A DNA stretch of 64,000 bases from Talaromyces rugulosus. Lineage: Eukaryota > Ascomycota > Eurotiomycetes > Eurotiales > Trichocomaceae. The notes below the pieces were generated by a model that saw only the letters and a list, made by a program, of their open reading frames with translations, was not told the DNA's origin and searched no databases. This document shows positions 11,578 to 23,781 of the stretch, in pieces. A program made the translations under genes and the position numbers. The stretch's first letter is position 1; every line of letters begins with the position of its first letter. The DNA lies in NCBI RefSeq assembly GCF_013368755.1, contig NC_049565.1, positions 992,001 to 1,056,000 on the forward strand, read 5' to 3'.

Positions 11578-14500
11578 ATTTAGGAAGAAGGGTAGGTGAG
11601 GTTGTTTTTGTACGGACTATGACTTTTGTTTATACTGGACACGGCGCAGTGGATAAGACGACCACATTATGCATAATATTTTCCTACCATGGTACGATGC
11701 GAACTATGATTATTGATTCGGAGTGGGCTTTTTTTTTCGATTTGGGTTTCTGGAGTCTTTCATCTGGGAGAATACTTCGGTGGGCGGTGCTCTTTTTTTA
11801 CATTTACATTTCCTTTTGCTTTTTCATTTTTCCCGTGGGATATATTCTCTCTTGCTTGAGAGAGAGGCCCGAGGTCAAAAAATGGAACGCCTCGGATATA
11901 CAGTTGATACCACTTTTGCATCAGGGTCGAACATTTTTTGTCTTTTCTGGTTTGCTTGTCGTTTCTTGAACTTCTGGGAGTTTTGATTTCTTATTTCTGA
12001 CTCACTGTAACCAGACTGCTTGCACGTCTATAACAGAGAGGGGGGGATGGATCTTTCCTAAGATTTGAAGTCTTGATTGATTATTTGCTTCTTTACTAAG
12101 GTTCTTCCTCTATTATTGTTTGTACATGTTCTTTTCTTTCTCTCTGGAATTTTTTATTTCTTCCGTATCTTCTCAGTGTGACATTGTAATTAGTTTCGCA
12201 ATTACAAACTATTGCATTCAGTGATTTATTCGTAGAGACTATAAAACATTCGAAGTATACTAAGGGGAATTATAACTGAATCAGAGCGTGCATCTGCAAT
12301 GCTTGTTCTAGATCAACAAACCATGTGTGAACACTTTTACACCTGTACAGTCAGTCATATGCAAATGATTCCTAAGCAGCTTCACAAAAAAATTTACAGG
12401 GACACTCGAGATAGTGCTATCCTATCCTATTCCTAGCAGATATGATCCTACATACCGCATAATCCGACATATCACTTCCCCCAACGTGGATTCGAATGAA
12501 CCATAAAATTGGGTTATATGGAGTATTTGTGCCGCGTGTGCATAAAAAGACCCATCAACATCCCTGTCACTTGGAAAAGAAAAGAAACACCAAATTCGGA
12601 CAAAACACCGAGGCATGTCAGATTTTTCTTTTCTTTTCCTTTTTTTTTTTGGAGTCCTTTGTTCGCTGCGGGCTAACGGGGATGCTTTTTTGGGGTATTG
12701 TTTACGCATTGTTGCCCGCTGCGGGGTATGTAGACCTCGAGATCCTGGTTCCTACATGGTGTGTATGATACGTTATTTTGTAAACGGGAAAAAGAAGAAA
12801 AGAAAAAAGAAAACTCATTATTGAATATTGGATGTATCATACTGAATCGAGGCTACCACGTTTAAAGAACCACAATGGAATCGATACTACTTTTTTGAAG
12901 CGGAAACATATTGAGTGATAGGTCCGAAAGCGATTGATATCATCGTATCCTAGTTTGAAAGGTTTTTTTCTGCCCTGTCAACTTGATGCTTTTCACTGGT
13001 TTCCTCTTTTAACCTAGTCGCTATTGTCGATCGGGTTTTCAAGAAGGATTTTTTTTTCCCACGTTTGACTAAAATACTAATGTTCCTAACGAGTCGTGTC
13101 TTTCTGGGCTTTTCCGTATCGGGGTAATAGTGAAGATATTTACCCCAAAATTTGAGACCATTGGCTAGATCAAACTGGTTATGATTGATGGAATATTGGT
13201 ACATGCATCCAAGCAGAGACATCACATCGGGATGTGGAAAAATGCTGGATCAATAGAAAAAGTTGTGTGCGGACATGGAATACCTGGGCTGGCCTTTTGA
13301 ACTACATGGATGATCCCAGGCCGCGCAGCAGGTAGCACAGAGAATTTGCAATCATATGTAGTTTATCGATAAACTGGTGGGTGATATTTTTCGAATGCTG
13401 TTCAAGGGTACATATTGAAAAAAAAAAAAAAAAAAAAAAAAACAGGCTACGCTCATTTCGTGACTACATGCAGAAATATGAATAAACAAACCGTTAGATC
13501 GATAGCAACTGATCTCAGAATAGTTTCCAACTAGTCAATAATGCCATAGTATTCAATATTCAATTTTTTTTTTTTTTTTTGTTTGCCATCAATGGATCTT
13601 CGTCTAATCTTGTCCCTAGTCTAGTTTCAACTCAGCGGAAATTTCACACTGATACTCGTCACATTCGCCCGAATTCTACGTGGCTTTGTCTTAACATATA
13701 TATCTACCGAGAGCCTGGTAATAAATAGATCTGCACTATTTATTATTATTATTATTAGTTGTTTATTTTTGTGTGTGTTTGTTTATTATTTTTAATTAGA
13801 TTCTAATAAAGAAAACAAAAGATGTTTCTTTGTTTCGTCAAGACTCCACTCGGCAGTACCCGTCTAGAGGAGTTTTAACCTCCGAAACATCAATGATAAT
13901 GGTGGCAAAAACGCTGCTGCAAAAGATCGACATTGTGAAGGCAAAAAAAAGAACCCCCCCCCCACCCCCCTCTCCCCCATATTATGTGTTTCAGTTTCAG
14001 TTTAAAAAAGACAAAAAAAACAAAATCACTGGATCAGGGCGAATGAAGGATGCCCCCATTTGACGTAAATGAAACTGATATTCGGTACTATTATCTCTCT
14101 TCTTTCTTCGATATGTAACCATGTATGTAGGATATGGATATTGTGGTTTCATAATTTCTGGCATTTTTCGATGCTCCGGTCTCTCCTTATCGAATGCATA
14201 GTTGGGCTGATAGTGTAATGCTGATATCAGTTGGTATTCAATGTGGGTAGTATTTCTGTGGAGTTCGTTATAGATATGCTCAGAGTTAGGGTTATACTAC
14301 TAGTTCTAGTGCTACGTAGCACTTGCAATCCCAAATCGTCGCGTCATAGCCAGAGATCGTCATGGAATATTGAATCAATAGCCAGCAGATAGTAATCATG
14401 CACAGCTGGCCCATACTATCTAAGTCGACATATAAAGAAATCCATCTAGGCCCACGATATCGATACAGAAGCAAAGAAAAAAAAAGAAAAAAGAAAAAGA

Positions 14501-14900
14501 AAAAAAAAACCAAAAAAGTCGCCACCGTAAGTCGCCACAAAACTTCACACAGCGCCCTACGAGGCCATATCAGTAAACTAAATGACCTACAAACTTGTTT
14601 TTGATTCGATAGTTCTTGACAAGACCCGCTGAGCCGTGAATAAAACACGTCTGTGTGTCATCCATTGCATGCATTGAGTATAAGTAAAAGCCGCGCAGAT
14701 CTTATCAGTAAGGGGGGTCTCCCAACTATCGAGCAAAATCAGGATGGCAAAAGTAAAGCTCAGCGAGCCACTGAGTAGTACAGAGTAGAAACCGGTAGAT
14801 CAACCCCAGATCGCAATTTAGAGATACTGATATGCACGGACGATGCTGGGTGAAATTGAAATCGCTACTGGAGACCAGGGCAAAAAGTGGATAGCTGCAT
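11578..14900. other. Gene-poor AT-rich region, Spt20 3' side
   Basis: No convincing coding region was found. The sequence is rich in homopolymers and simple repeats: a 25-nt poly-A run at 13418-13442, a poly-T run at 13564-13580, TTA repeats near 13738-13757 and an A/AAG-rich tract at 14475-14512. Open frames of 60-118 codons here are low-complexity translations of these tracts. An Spt20 3' UTR probably occupies the first few hundred bases. Confidence 0.6.
13418..13442 (+). repeat. Poly-A tract of 25
   Basis: An uninterrupted run of 25 adenines in the gene-free interval. No target-site duplication or coding remnant upstream suggests a retroposed copy. Confidence 0.9.
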
Positions 14901-14929
14901 GTCATTCAGTAGCTTCGTTTCGAAAGCCA

Positions 14930-16300
14930 CACTAGACCAGCCGGCTGGAGTTGCTGATATACGTTTTCAGCTCGAAGATACTTCCACATATAGCAATGGT
15001 ATATCGATAATAGATCAATGATTCCAAGGCGGAGAGCTTAGAGATCATCGAAGGTTGGACGAATCGAGGTCCTTGGACATAGCCGTCAATAATGGCTGGC
15101 AAAGTATCAATTTTTAGCAACAGGTATGGGATAAGGCTGTTATTTTTGTAACAAAGAATGCGTCTTGTACTACGTATTGGACAAAAAAAGTTTTGAATAT
15201 TTCGACGAGAGATAGCAAACTGAACAGTATTACCAGGAACCAAGTTCGCACGGAATGCAGCGTGAACCGTTGCTCAATTCGGATGGTGGCTCCTAAACAT
15301 GCCGAATCAGAGCTCCTATCAATGACGAGTATGTTCAGCAGGAATCGACTGACTTCCTTCCTAGTCGGGAAACATCTATAGAAATACTGGTACAGTAAAA
15401 GAATAACAATTTTGATCATCTTACCTTGTTATGCTTCCAAATACTGAGGAGAAAATGGACAAGAGTCGAGGATCGTCATGATGCCAAGAGTCCAGGACGA
15501 GGACCAAAGCACTTCAATCCCAGTATGGAAATGGCCGCATTAGTTGCCAGTCTAGCCAGTGAGACGATCAAGACATCGATCACAAGTTCGTTACTAGGGT
15601 TGGTCACGGGCCCTGGCAAACGCGAACACGATGGCCCAAATCGCGAACCGTTTAATCTTTCAAGGGCACATTGAAATATTGTCTTGGCGCGACGCAGGAA
15701 CAGTGGTGGACTTGCAGGCAACTGCTATTCCTGATCATGATGGCCCCTTGCTGCAATCGATATTTCTCTGCAGCTTTGAGAGGCGGCTGGAAAGGGACAT
15801 CGAATCCCATCGAGATTCAAGATGCGGGGTAAAAGCTAGTTGGTATCGTGAACGTTGGGCTATTGAACGCCTCTTTGAATAGAGAGCGTAGTTGAAATCG
15901 CCGATCGAGGTTTGGAAATGGTCATGGGCTAAAGCTGCAAGTTCCTCAAAGGCGGAAGATAAAGTTCGGGGAATTTTTACTCTGTCCGCTATGAAAGGTG
16001 AGCGATCACTTCGCCACTCTCGGGGAGACTAGATGAAAATTTTTAGTCGAATGGCTGGACAGTAGTCGTCACCAGCTTGCTCTCTGTCGCTTTGCGGATT
16101 GGAATGGTGCCCCAAACGGTTGCAGAGATAAGCAAATCCAAGCGCCTAGACCAGCCGGAAAATAACTCGAACAGATGTTTTCTTTTTCCATGTTGATTGA
16201 CCCAGCCAATGTTGAGCTGGCCTAACTGGGGCTCATGCATCTCATGGTCGATATCTAAATTACTTGGTAGCAGATCATGCGAGCTTGGGTTCATCGCCAT
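14930..16300 (-). pseudogene. Possible decayed membrane-protein gene
   Basis: On the minus strand a series of open segments run in the same direction without joining cleanly. A start-like segment at 16300-16043 contains a hydrophobic L-D-L-L-I-S-A-T-V-W followed by G-T-I-P-I. A segment of about 80 codons near 15985-15735 is rich in charged residues. Hydrophobic segments follow at 15721-15476 and 15419-15114, the latter with two likely membrane spans. The wording of the first piece recalls large fungal membrane proteins with DUF3433-like repeats, but this is a weak memory-based match. Stops separate the pieces and I found no splice sites joining all of them, so a relic is more likely than a working gene. 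It may also be chance. Confidence 0.25.
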
Positions 16301-18009
16301 ATTGGTGATTAATGAACAACAACGGGTAATGAGAAGTACCTAGCACACTTCCTCACAAAGTCTAGTAGAAGACACGTTAAAAGAAGGACGAATGACGAAT
16401 GACGAACCACTGATAACCGAAGAATGCCATATTTTGGGGAGCGATCTCCTCCGTGTGAAATCAGCGGCGTAGTGACATACCCACCACAACGGTACGTACC
16501 ATGCTGAATAGGAAGTGATAGTACTCCATAAAGTCCATACATAACCCCCCAATCTGGTAGTACTACTAGGTGGTGTCTGTGGTACGTGCGTCGTCGTGAA
16601 AAACTTGGCGGGACCTAAACCATAGTAGTAGTCTGACTGAAAGATGGTAACAGCGGCGGGAGGACCCATGATTTTCGCGCTGTCATCCGGGTTCTGGGTC
16701 CGGGAGAACGGGCCGCGTCTGTAATACGTATTGAAACAAGCGCTGGAATGTGATGTGCAACCGAAAAAGGCTAGGTAAAGTTCTTGGATGAATGGCGTCG
16801 GGTTATTAGAGAGAGAGAACAATGGGGAGAAATTTTCCAACAGTGCCACGAGGTGAGCAGCAAAGAACGAGGGTCGGTCTCGCTGGCTTTGCATTTGGGC
16901 CACAGCGCATGCTGGTGATCTCGAACAATATCGGTGTGCCAAGCGAGTGCGGTCAGGATCGGTGTAAAGCGCGCATGTTTCATGACGCACAGAAGAGCAT
17001 ACAATTGAGACTGCTTATGGTATACTCTGTACGAGTAAAGCTAGCTGCCTAGGGTGCAGGGTCGCATCTACCCGCTCTGTCTGCAGTTTCCGGAACACAG
17101 CATCGTGTTCCGCGAGACGCAGAATTTCCATACAAGTGCCAAGTGTATCCACAAAAGTACCGTATTCGGAAAGGCGTTGCAAGTAGAGAAGGTCGACGCT
17201 AGACGCTCAGATACCGGATGATGGGGGATGAGCCTAATGACCCAATGGGGCTTGCAGGCTAAGAATTTGTGGCTTTGCATTCCTCGGCGTATGGCATTGT
17301 TAGCGTCAATGGCCCAAATATCAGACTTGCAGTAGGATAATTAATGATAGATCAGAAACGCTAACCGTTGCGTTGGAATCCAAATACGATGGCGATAACC
17401 AAGCCACCGGTTCAAGCCCCGGCTTGATAATGCAATCCGAGACTCTGATTCTCTCCGTAGGGCTTTTTTTCAGGGCCGGACTAGAACGGGAATAGGATTC
17501 GTTGACGTCTAAAATTAACTCTGCCCTAGCCGTCGAGGGGCAAAGAGTACTCGGTGTGGCGGGGCATAAAAAAAGTGAGCGGTAACATGAGAGGCAGATA
17601 TGTATTTGTCACGCCATGAGGCCGGCGGGGCCAGAACTCAGTGAGCATGAGCATCGATCGTATGAGTCTTGCTGCAGCGGAGCGGTCAGGTCATGGATGG
17701 AGGAGAGAGGAAAAAATTTGCTGAGGCTTGAAGAGGATGACGAAGGAGTGTAGGACAGCAGCGGCAGAGGTAGTAGCCGAATCGGGAAGGCGGCACCTTC
17801 CCTGGGCAGCTTCCCTGTGCACCTTCCCTGTCGGGCACATTCCTCAACAAACGCTCTTGTGTGTGTGTGTGTACACAGTACATGTATGCAAGACGTGCAT
17901 CTGTGTAGCGCGAATATGACTCGGATACACCGCTGTCTCTAGGCTCTCGAGAGTGCGTTCCCGAACCGTGCGCCACCGGATGACAGACATACCTGGGATT
18001 ATTATTTGA

Positions 18010-18052
18010 TTATTATTATTATTATTATTATTACTAGTATTGTTATTATTAT
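18010..18052 (+). repeat. TTA microsatellite
   Basis: Imperfect (TTA)n tract of roughly 14 units, interrupted by an ACTAGT step. Confidence 0.9.
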
Positions 18053-19385
18053 GGCGAACTCTAGAGAAACCAGAGGAGCGGCGGCTACTGGACCCTGTTA
18101 TTGGTCAACGGAGCGATCGGGAAAGCATCGAGCTAGCACCAAAAGAGAATAGCGCTGCGGGCCCGCCAAGACTTCTCCACAGTCTCCAGCCTCAGTACGC
18201 TAGGCTGATTCAGGGATAGCGCAGGGGCTCAGCCCTCCACCGCGCCAAGCTAGGAACAGCTAGCGCTGCAGCCTGTTTCGCACTGTCATTGCCCCGGCTG
18301 CCATTGCATACATGAAGCTAACTGCTAGCCTGGAAGCCAATCGCACTGGTCAGATATGGGCGAATGCTACCCCGGAAGCCACGTCTGTCTGTGCTCGATC
18401 CCGGACGATGATGCCATTGATTGGCCTTGGTCTTGGCCGTGGAAAGTGCAATTGACAGTGCGAGATCAACAAGATAACAGGATCAAAAAGAAAAGGATGA
18501 ATATGACGAGACAGCGCGGACAGGAATCACCGCTTCAGGTAGAACAATGGCCTGCTGGCCATCTCTGTCTGGCGGTGGCTGTGGCAATCCACGTACATAC
18601 GTTAAGCCCGCATCATGACCCGACAGCCTACGGTGGATCTTGCTCTACTCAACACTGGTCTGTGCAGTGATAGTCTGGCATACTACGATTGTCGCCCGTA
18701 GGTCCACTCTCAGACATGGCTTGATAGCATACAGAGCGTAAGAGCAACTTGGAGCGGCATAGCGATCGTGACGATGTTTGTGTGTCTAGAACTGCTTCGT
18801 ACCGGCATTCTCCAGGACGAGGTCTATGCTCAAAGTCTATTCAGGCTCAGCTACGACGACACAGTGCGATCCCTGTTTCTGATTCAATAGCCATCATGTT
18901 TTATTCTGCACAGAAAAAGCTTACGGTCTTGGGTCTGGCTAGACGTCTTCGGGCTGGCCCTGTCCCGCTCTCCCCTGACCAGTGCCACGGCAGAGTTCGA
19001 GAGACATAGATCATATTCCAATCCGCTATCTTAGTAGCGCCCATTGGCACCACCAACCTTGACTACCACTGTGGCGGCGGATGGGCCCATTGAGAGTCGA
19101 GATCGGTCTCCACTATTTGCGCACATCGATAGCGATGGGTCGATCACCTTGACCCCTGCTCAACTGGTCCCTACGCAGGTCCCGGCCGTCGATCCGGCCC
19201 AGAGAAAGTAAAAAGAGCGAGGCTTGGGCTGTCTCCCTTGACACTACGATGCCCTAAGCTTGCCCCAGCTGGCCTAAAGCGCACAAGTCTAACCGAGTCG
19301 GTGGCATTGGCTAGGCCCCGTCCCCTTAGACTTTCCAAGTATGTCGAGAGGTCAGTGAGCCGCATGAATAACGCTTGATGCTGAG

Positions 19386-19403
19386 CATTCCGTCTCTCAT
19401 TCC
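19386..19403 (+). promoter_or_regulatory. Pair of AbaA-type sites (CATTCC)
   Basis: Two CATTCC hexamers at 19386-19391 and 19398-19403 match the CATTCY site bound by the TEA/ATTS factor AbaA. Further copies lie at 20000-20005 (CATTCC) and 20204-20209 (CATTCT, inside the brlA-beta intron). AbaA feeds back on brlA in Aspergillus, so binding here is plausible. Six-base sites also occur by chance. Confidence 0.4.
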
Positions 19404-19497
19404 TCAAACGAGAATCACCTTTTCAGTCCAATCTGAGTTAGTCCAAAGTTATGTCCAAATCAGGACACTTGCAGTTCTATCAATCGAGTCACTCATG

Positions 19498-20079
19498 ATC
19501 TAGTGAGAGCCAGCATTGACCTCGATCCACTCTGACGAAAGGTTCCTGAACTGACTCAAAGCGAACTAAAGCAGCTTAACCTGAATCGAGACAATCCTTG
19601 GATCAACTGCACACCTGCAAGGCAAGATTACCAGAAACCGACAAAGGCCCAGAAAAAGCTATAAACCAAATCCACCCCTCCTGTGTTCTGAATTTGTAAG
19701 GCAGACCTTTTCCCTCCAGAGCCAGAAACAAAAAAAAACCAAGAGGCAGAACGATATCGACCGTCCCCTTGCTGAGACTCCTGCTTCAATACACCAGCCC
19801 ACCCTCATCCCAATACGGTTTGCGCGTTTAAGGGCGGCTCCTTCACACACGAGGTTTTCGGGCGATTCCTTTGGTTTTGACTACATTGATTACCTCGTGA
19901 GATACCAGCCCTTTTTGAGGGGGAGATTTGTTATCCAGCAGAGGAGCCGTGAGGTAGTGGTATCGCGCGGTCGTGGTTACCAAGCAACTCAATAGCCCAC
20001 ATTCCAGGCCTTGCATTTGCATCGCAGGCACGCGTCGCGTTTTGTCTAGCAGTTTTACTCTTTTTTGTTGCACGACACC
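19498..20079 (+). promoter_or_regulatory. ATG-free leader/promoter of brlA-beta
   Basis: No ATG triplet occurs on the plus strand over these 582 bases, then the first ATG appears in the context CACCATGG. This is what a scanning-compatible 5' leader looks like and supports 20080 as the real start. A candidate BrlA response element in reverse orientation (CCCCTTG) lies at 19765-19771 and another (TCCCTTG) just upstream at 19234-19240. Confidence 0.55.
19660..19665 (+). promoter_or_regulatory. TATA-like element for the brlA-beta transcript
   Basis: TATAAA lies about 415 bases before the start codon at 20080, inside a stretch free of ATG. It is a reasonable candidate TATA box. The transcription start is not visible from sequence. 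Confidence 0.35.
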
Positions 20080-21725
20080 ATGGCGTTTGAGGGTAAGTGC
20101 GATTGTCCTATTTTAGCCCAGTGCCACTTTATTCCCAGGAATTTTGATATTTGATCTCGGTGCCGCCCTCGTTCTTGCCCTCTCTTCCTCCTACCACCCT
20201 CGACATTCTTTACCCTCCCTATCCACAAGTCCTACTTTATTTTAATTTTTTCCCCTCCCTACCCACGTTCACTCTTTTAGCACGGGCAAAATTCCTTCCC
20301 TCTTTTTTATTTCCTCCCATCCTTCTTTTCCTTCCCTTTTGCCGACCCTTTTACAATCATACCAAAGGCTCTAACACCTGTACAGCAAGAGACGTTGAAA
20401 TCGATCCTGCTCTTCAGGATCTCGGCTACCCAACCCCAGACAGTGAAGACATGCGTTCCGAATACAACATGGCAGACAGACTCACCATCGATGTCGAGTG
20501 CCCGCCGCTGGGCACCAGTACTTGCTCTAGCTTTTCTCCAATGGACTCTCCTACGCCGACTCCGACCTCTCTTTATAGCCAGGGATCTCTTGCGTCCCCT
20601 GGATGGCATGACGGCGGTGCATATTCTCATGGTTTAGAAGGCACTAGGACTGCCACCCCGTTGAGAAGCAGCTTCCGTATGGCCGACATCACAGCTGGAG
20701 ACGGCATGATGCAACAGTATGAAAACGTCGACGGCCACGAGCGAGTTCCTCTCTTCGATTATATGCCAGGGTACTCAGACAACGTGGAACAATTTTGGAT
20801 CCCCCAGGATATTCCCAAGGCATATGAACCAGCAAACAGCTTTCAATGCCAACCAAACATGGGACCGCAGTATCCTCAGATGGTCCGCAACTGCTACCGC
20901 AACAACCAGCCCAGTTATCTTCCCGAGTCAGCATCTAACCCCTGTCTGTCTCGTCCCATCTTTCACCAGACTGAGAGGTTGCCAAATACCATGTCTATGA
21001 CGAACATGAGCCAATGGATGCCACCTGCTGATATGATGCAACCACAAACCATCACTCCTGCACAGGCGTTTACACAGGCACCGATGACGCCGCCTTCATC
21101 CTATGCCGGATTCCCCGGATCCGCCAACACACTGCGGACTCACACGCCCGTGACCCCAGTGCGGTCGTGCTCCCTGGGCTCTGGAACAGAAACGCCCATG
21201 AGCCGGCTCTCTGGTGGCCACAGTGACAACACCGACGAAGAATGGCTTTCCCCGGGAATGCGGGAGAGTCTACGACACCGACAGCCACAGCGCCAGCTTT
21301 CCCGAAAGTCCCTCAAAAAATCATCATCCAAGCAAAGCCTACGCCTCGAAAACCTACCCTCAATCATTAAACAAGTTCAATTCAAATGCACCGAACCCGG
21401 ATGCAAAGGCCGATTCAAGCGACAGGAGCACCTCAAGCGACACATGAAGAGCCACTCCAAAGAGAAGCCTCACGTTTGCTGGGTCCCCGGCTGCAACCGA
21501 GGCTTTTCTCGCAGCGACAATCTAAATGCCCACTACACCAAGACTCATAGCAAGCGTGGTGGCCGCAACCGCTACGTTGCTACTCTCGATGAGACTAGCC
21601 CTGATTTCGACCCAGAATTCCGCGGCCAACTAACCCCAGATGGCCGTCCTATCTATGGGTCGAAATTGGACGACCCCATCCCCATGGATAGCACTGATGC
21701 GGATGGCGAGTCATGGGACGAGTAA
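20080..21725 (+). CDS. brlA: BrlA, C2H2 master regulator of conidiation
   Basis: BrlA is the nuclear C2H2 factor that switches on conidiophore formation in Eurotiales, acting above abaA and wetA. Two products are readable. BrlA-beta joins 20080-20092 (MAFE plus one base) to 20386-21725, 450 residues; the 293-nt intron has GTAAGT, branch CTAAC and TACAG. BrlA-alpha starts at the internal ATG 20451 and has 424 residues, 26 fewer at the N-terminus; in A. nidulans the difference is 23. Two adjacent C2H2 fingers occupy about residues 313-366 of the alpha form (C-x4-C-x12-H-x3-H, then C-x4-C-x12-H-x4-H), preceded by a Ser/Pro/Thr-rich region. The tail G-R-P-I-Y-G-S-K-L is diagnostic. If the intron is retained, ATG 20080 gives a 24-codon ORF ending within the intron. 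The gene looks intact. Confidence 0.95.
20093..20385 (+). other. brlA-beta intron containing a possible micro-ORF end and brlA-alpha promoter
   Basis: The intron is strongly pyrimidine-rich. It stays open in the BrlA frame from 20151 onward, which can mislead gene finders into a longer N-terminus. It contains BrlA-type motifs in reverse orientation (TCCCTCT and TCCCTTT in the 20297-20340 stretch) and a CATTCT. In A. nidulans the alpha transcript starts inside the beta unit, so the alpha promoter is expected in or near this intron. Confidence 0.5.
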
Positions 21726-23781
21726 ATCATTGCTTGTTGACCGAAGAGGAGGAGAGAGAGAAAAAAAAGGCATTATACCCTTGAGGAGGACATCTATAAA
21801 AACAACACTGATGCCGGTCACTATCGGGCCCTGTTGACGCTTTGCAGCACCATTGTACAATTTATTTTTGAAAAACTTACCCGGAAGCATCTTTTCTTTA
21901 CATCTTTATTTGATTTGGGTATCCAGCACATTTTTCTTTTGTTTCATCCATTTTGATTTTTAGTGATATTCTGTTTCATCGCATAGTGTGGACTGGATAT
22001 TGGTGGGTCGGCTATTTTGGCTTTCGTTTCCTCTGTATTGCTATTGCTATTCCTGTTCATGTTCTTTTTTTTTATCCTCACATGTACTACTAACAGCAAC
22101 ATCATACTTATTACTACCGCGGCACGCATAGGTGCCTCTTAATCTGAAAAAACTTTTGTCACTGACATGGCCATTCCCACTTTTACTCGTAACCATCTTC
22201 TCGCTATGACTACGACTACGACTGCGACTACGACTACTCCTACGCCATCCTGTAATGCAGTGATCTACATCCGTCTTGTCTCATCCCTTGACAGACTGGA
22301 GAACCCCAGCCCATAGTAACCTGCAGGCCTGCACAGCTTATTCGCCAACCAGGTTTCCTAAAAAGTTGCACGATGGCAAAAAAAAAAGGGGACACTAGTA
22401 GGGTCTACGATGGAGATATTGCTCACTCCCCTTGCCTTTGCGCAGTTACTGTTTTTTTATACATGCAGCTATACAATTTCCTGGTACCCAATCAGACGGA
22501 GCTTTCAAGGGGCGTCAAAGCTCTCTCCCCAAGAAATTTTCAAATGTTTTGCAATAATTTAATTTTCTTTATGGATTAATCACGGAGAAATTTGTCAGTG
22601 TGGAGTAAGACATGTCTCTTTTTTATTCCTCTTCTCTTCAGTGCTTAGTTAGGACTAGGGGCCCCTTTTCGATTGAAATGCTAGCTGTCGCTTTGACCGG
22701 TCTTTTTGGTCAACTGGTTCTTTAGGTCTTTTTTCAATAGTGTCGTCTTGACCAAGATTATTTGTGGCCGTGTTTTAAAATGGCTGTGTTTTGACGCAGA
22801 TATGATTGTTGATGTGTAGCGTTCTTAAAATAGCAATTGTGATTGATTACTACGAATAAAAGTATTCCGTATACATACAGCCATATCGGCATTAATATTA
22901 TTACAGTATACTAGAATGGATATTAAGATATATTTAATATTAGCCATGGCAATGTTTTCAAATTAAGAGTACCAAACTATTCAATGTTGACATAGTTTTT
23001 TTATCTTCTTCGCGGTTCTCTTGACAAGTCGGTGCTGCCGGTGTATAGGATGAGCTCATTCGCATGTACACACACGAACAAAATAGTCTTGATAAATATT
23101 TATTAATTCAAGTCATGCAGGGTAAATGTAACGGCGAGGCTGCCTCCAGGCTTGCATCTTTTTAGATTAAAGACGCGTGGAGCGAAGGCCTATAACGCAA
23201 AGCCAAAAAAGATAATTTCAAAATTTAAATAATCTTCAAGCTTTGCAATAAACCCATAATATACCACTCGGAATAACATATCTCTTATCTCTTATCTCAG
23301 ACCCGACAAACCCGGGGTAGAAGAATAATGTGAAGATTCGCGGAGTTCACGGAATAAACATAAACAAGAACGTGAATGCCGAAGCGCCGTTTCGGAGTTG
23401 GGGGAAGAAGGAACGTCGCAGCCTAAATTCAAGCTGAGTTGTTCGGAAATGGCGTGAGATAAGAGATTTGGTATTTATATTATTTCATTTCTGTTTTCAT
23501 TCATTTATTTTCTTCTTTGATCTTTTATAAAAATTCCTTTTCTCTCGCAATTGCACAATCGCTCTTGGTTAGTGATTGGCTCTCGATGAGATATCAAGGC
23601 GGGACCCAACAACATTCCTAATTCTATTTATCAGGTCGCGGTTTCTTCAAGACTTTCTCAACCAAACATACAACCTCAGAGACGACAAGCCGGCTCTGTC
23701 GCCACGTTATTTGAGACATCCGGTCCCTTGGTGGACGTAAACTGCTCCAGCCCTCGAAATCAGTCGTGCTGCGGCTGAAGG
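21726..23781. other. brlA 3' region and intergenic DNA
   Basis: No gene was recognised. A short imperfect GACTAC repeat lies at 22206-22243. The stretch 22800-23300 is AT-rich. The last part should contain the promoter of the MFS transporter gene. Confidence 0.55.

Larger units (their letters stand above)
16301..19497. other. Distal upstream region of brlA, no gene recognised
   Basis: More than 3 kb without a supported coding region. Composition is more GC-rich than the preceding stretch. It contains a TTA microsatellite at 18010-18052 and a TGTG run near 17860-17871. Open frames of up to 216 codons exist on the minus strand but show no domain or splice logic. Large upstream regions carrying distributed regulatory elements are known for brlA in Aspergillus, so part of this is plausibly control DNA. 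Confidence 0.55.

Noticed and set aside
11292..11969. 225-codon plus-strand frame overlapping the end of spt20
   Set aside because: It is the out-of-frame shadow of the glutamine repeats followed by T-rich 3' UTR.
16340..16990. 216-codon minus-strand open frame
   Set aside because: No domain, unusual amino-acid composition and no splice support; likely chance in GC-richer non-coding DNA.
17365..17440. tRNA-like segment with GGTTCAAGCCCCGG
   Set aside because: The T-arm-like hairpin lacks a canonical 5-bp stem with a 7-nt loop, and no anticodon or acceptor stem can be drawn.
20151..20450. Open extension of the BrlA frame giving a 524-residue protein
   Set aside because: The extension is translated pyrimidine-rich intron; GTAAGT, branch and TACAG signals and the CACCATGG start at 20080 explain the region better.
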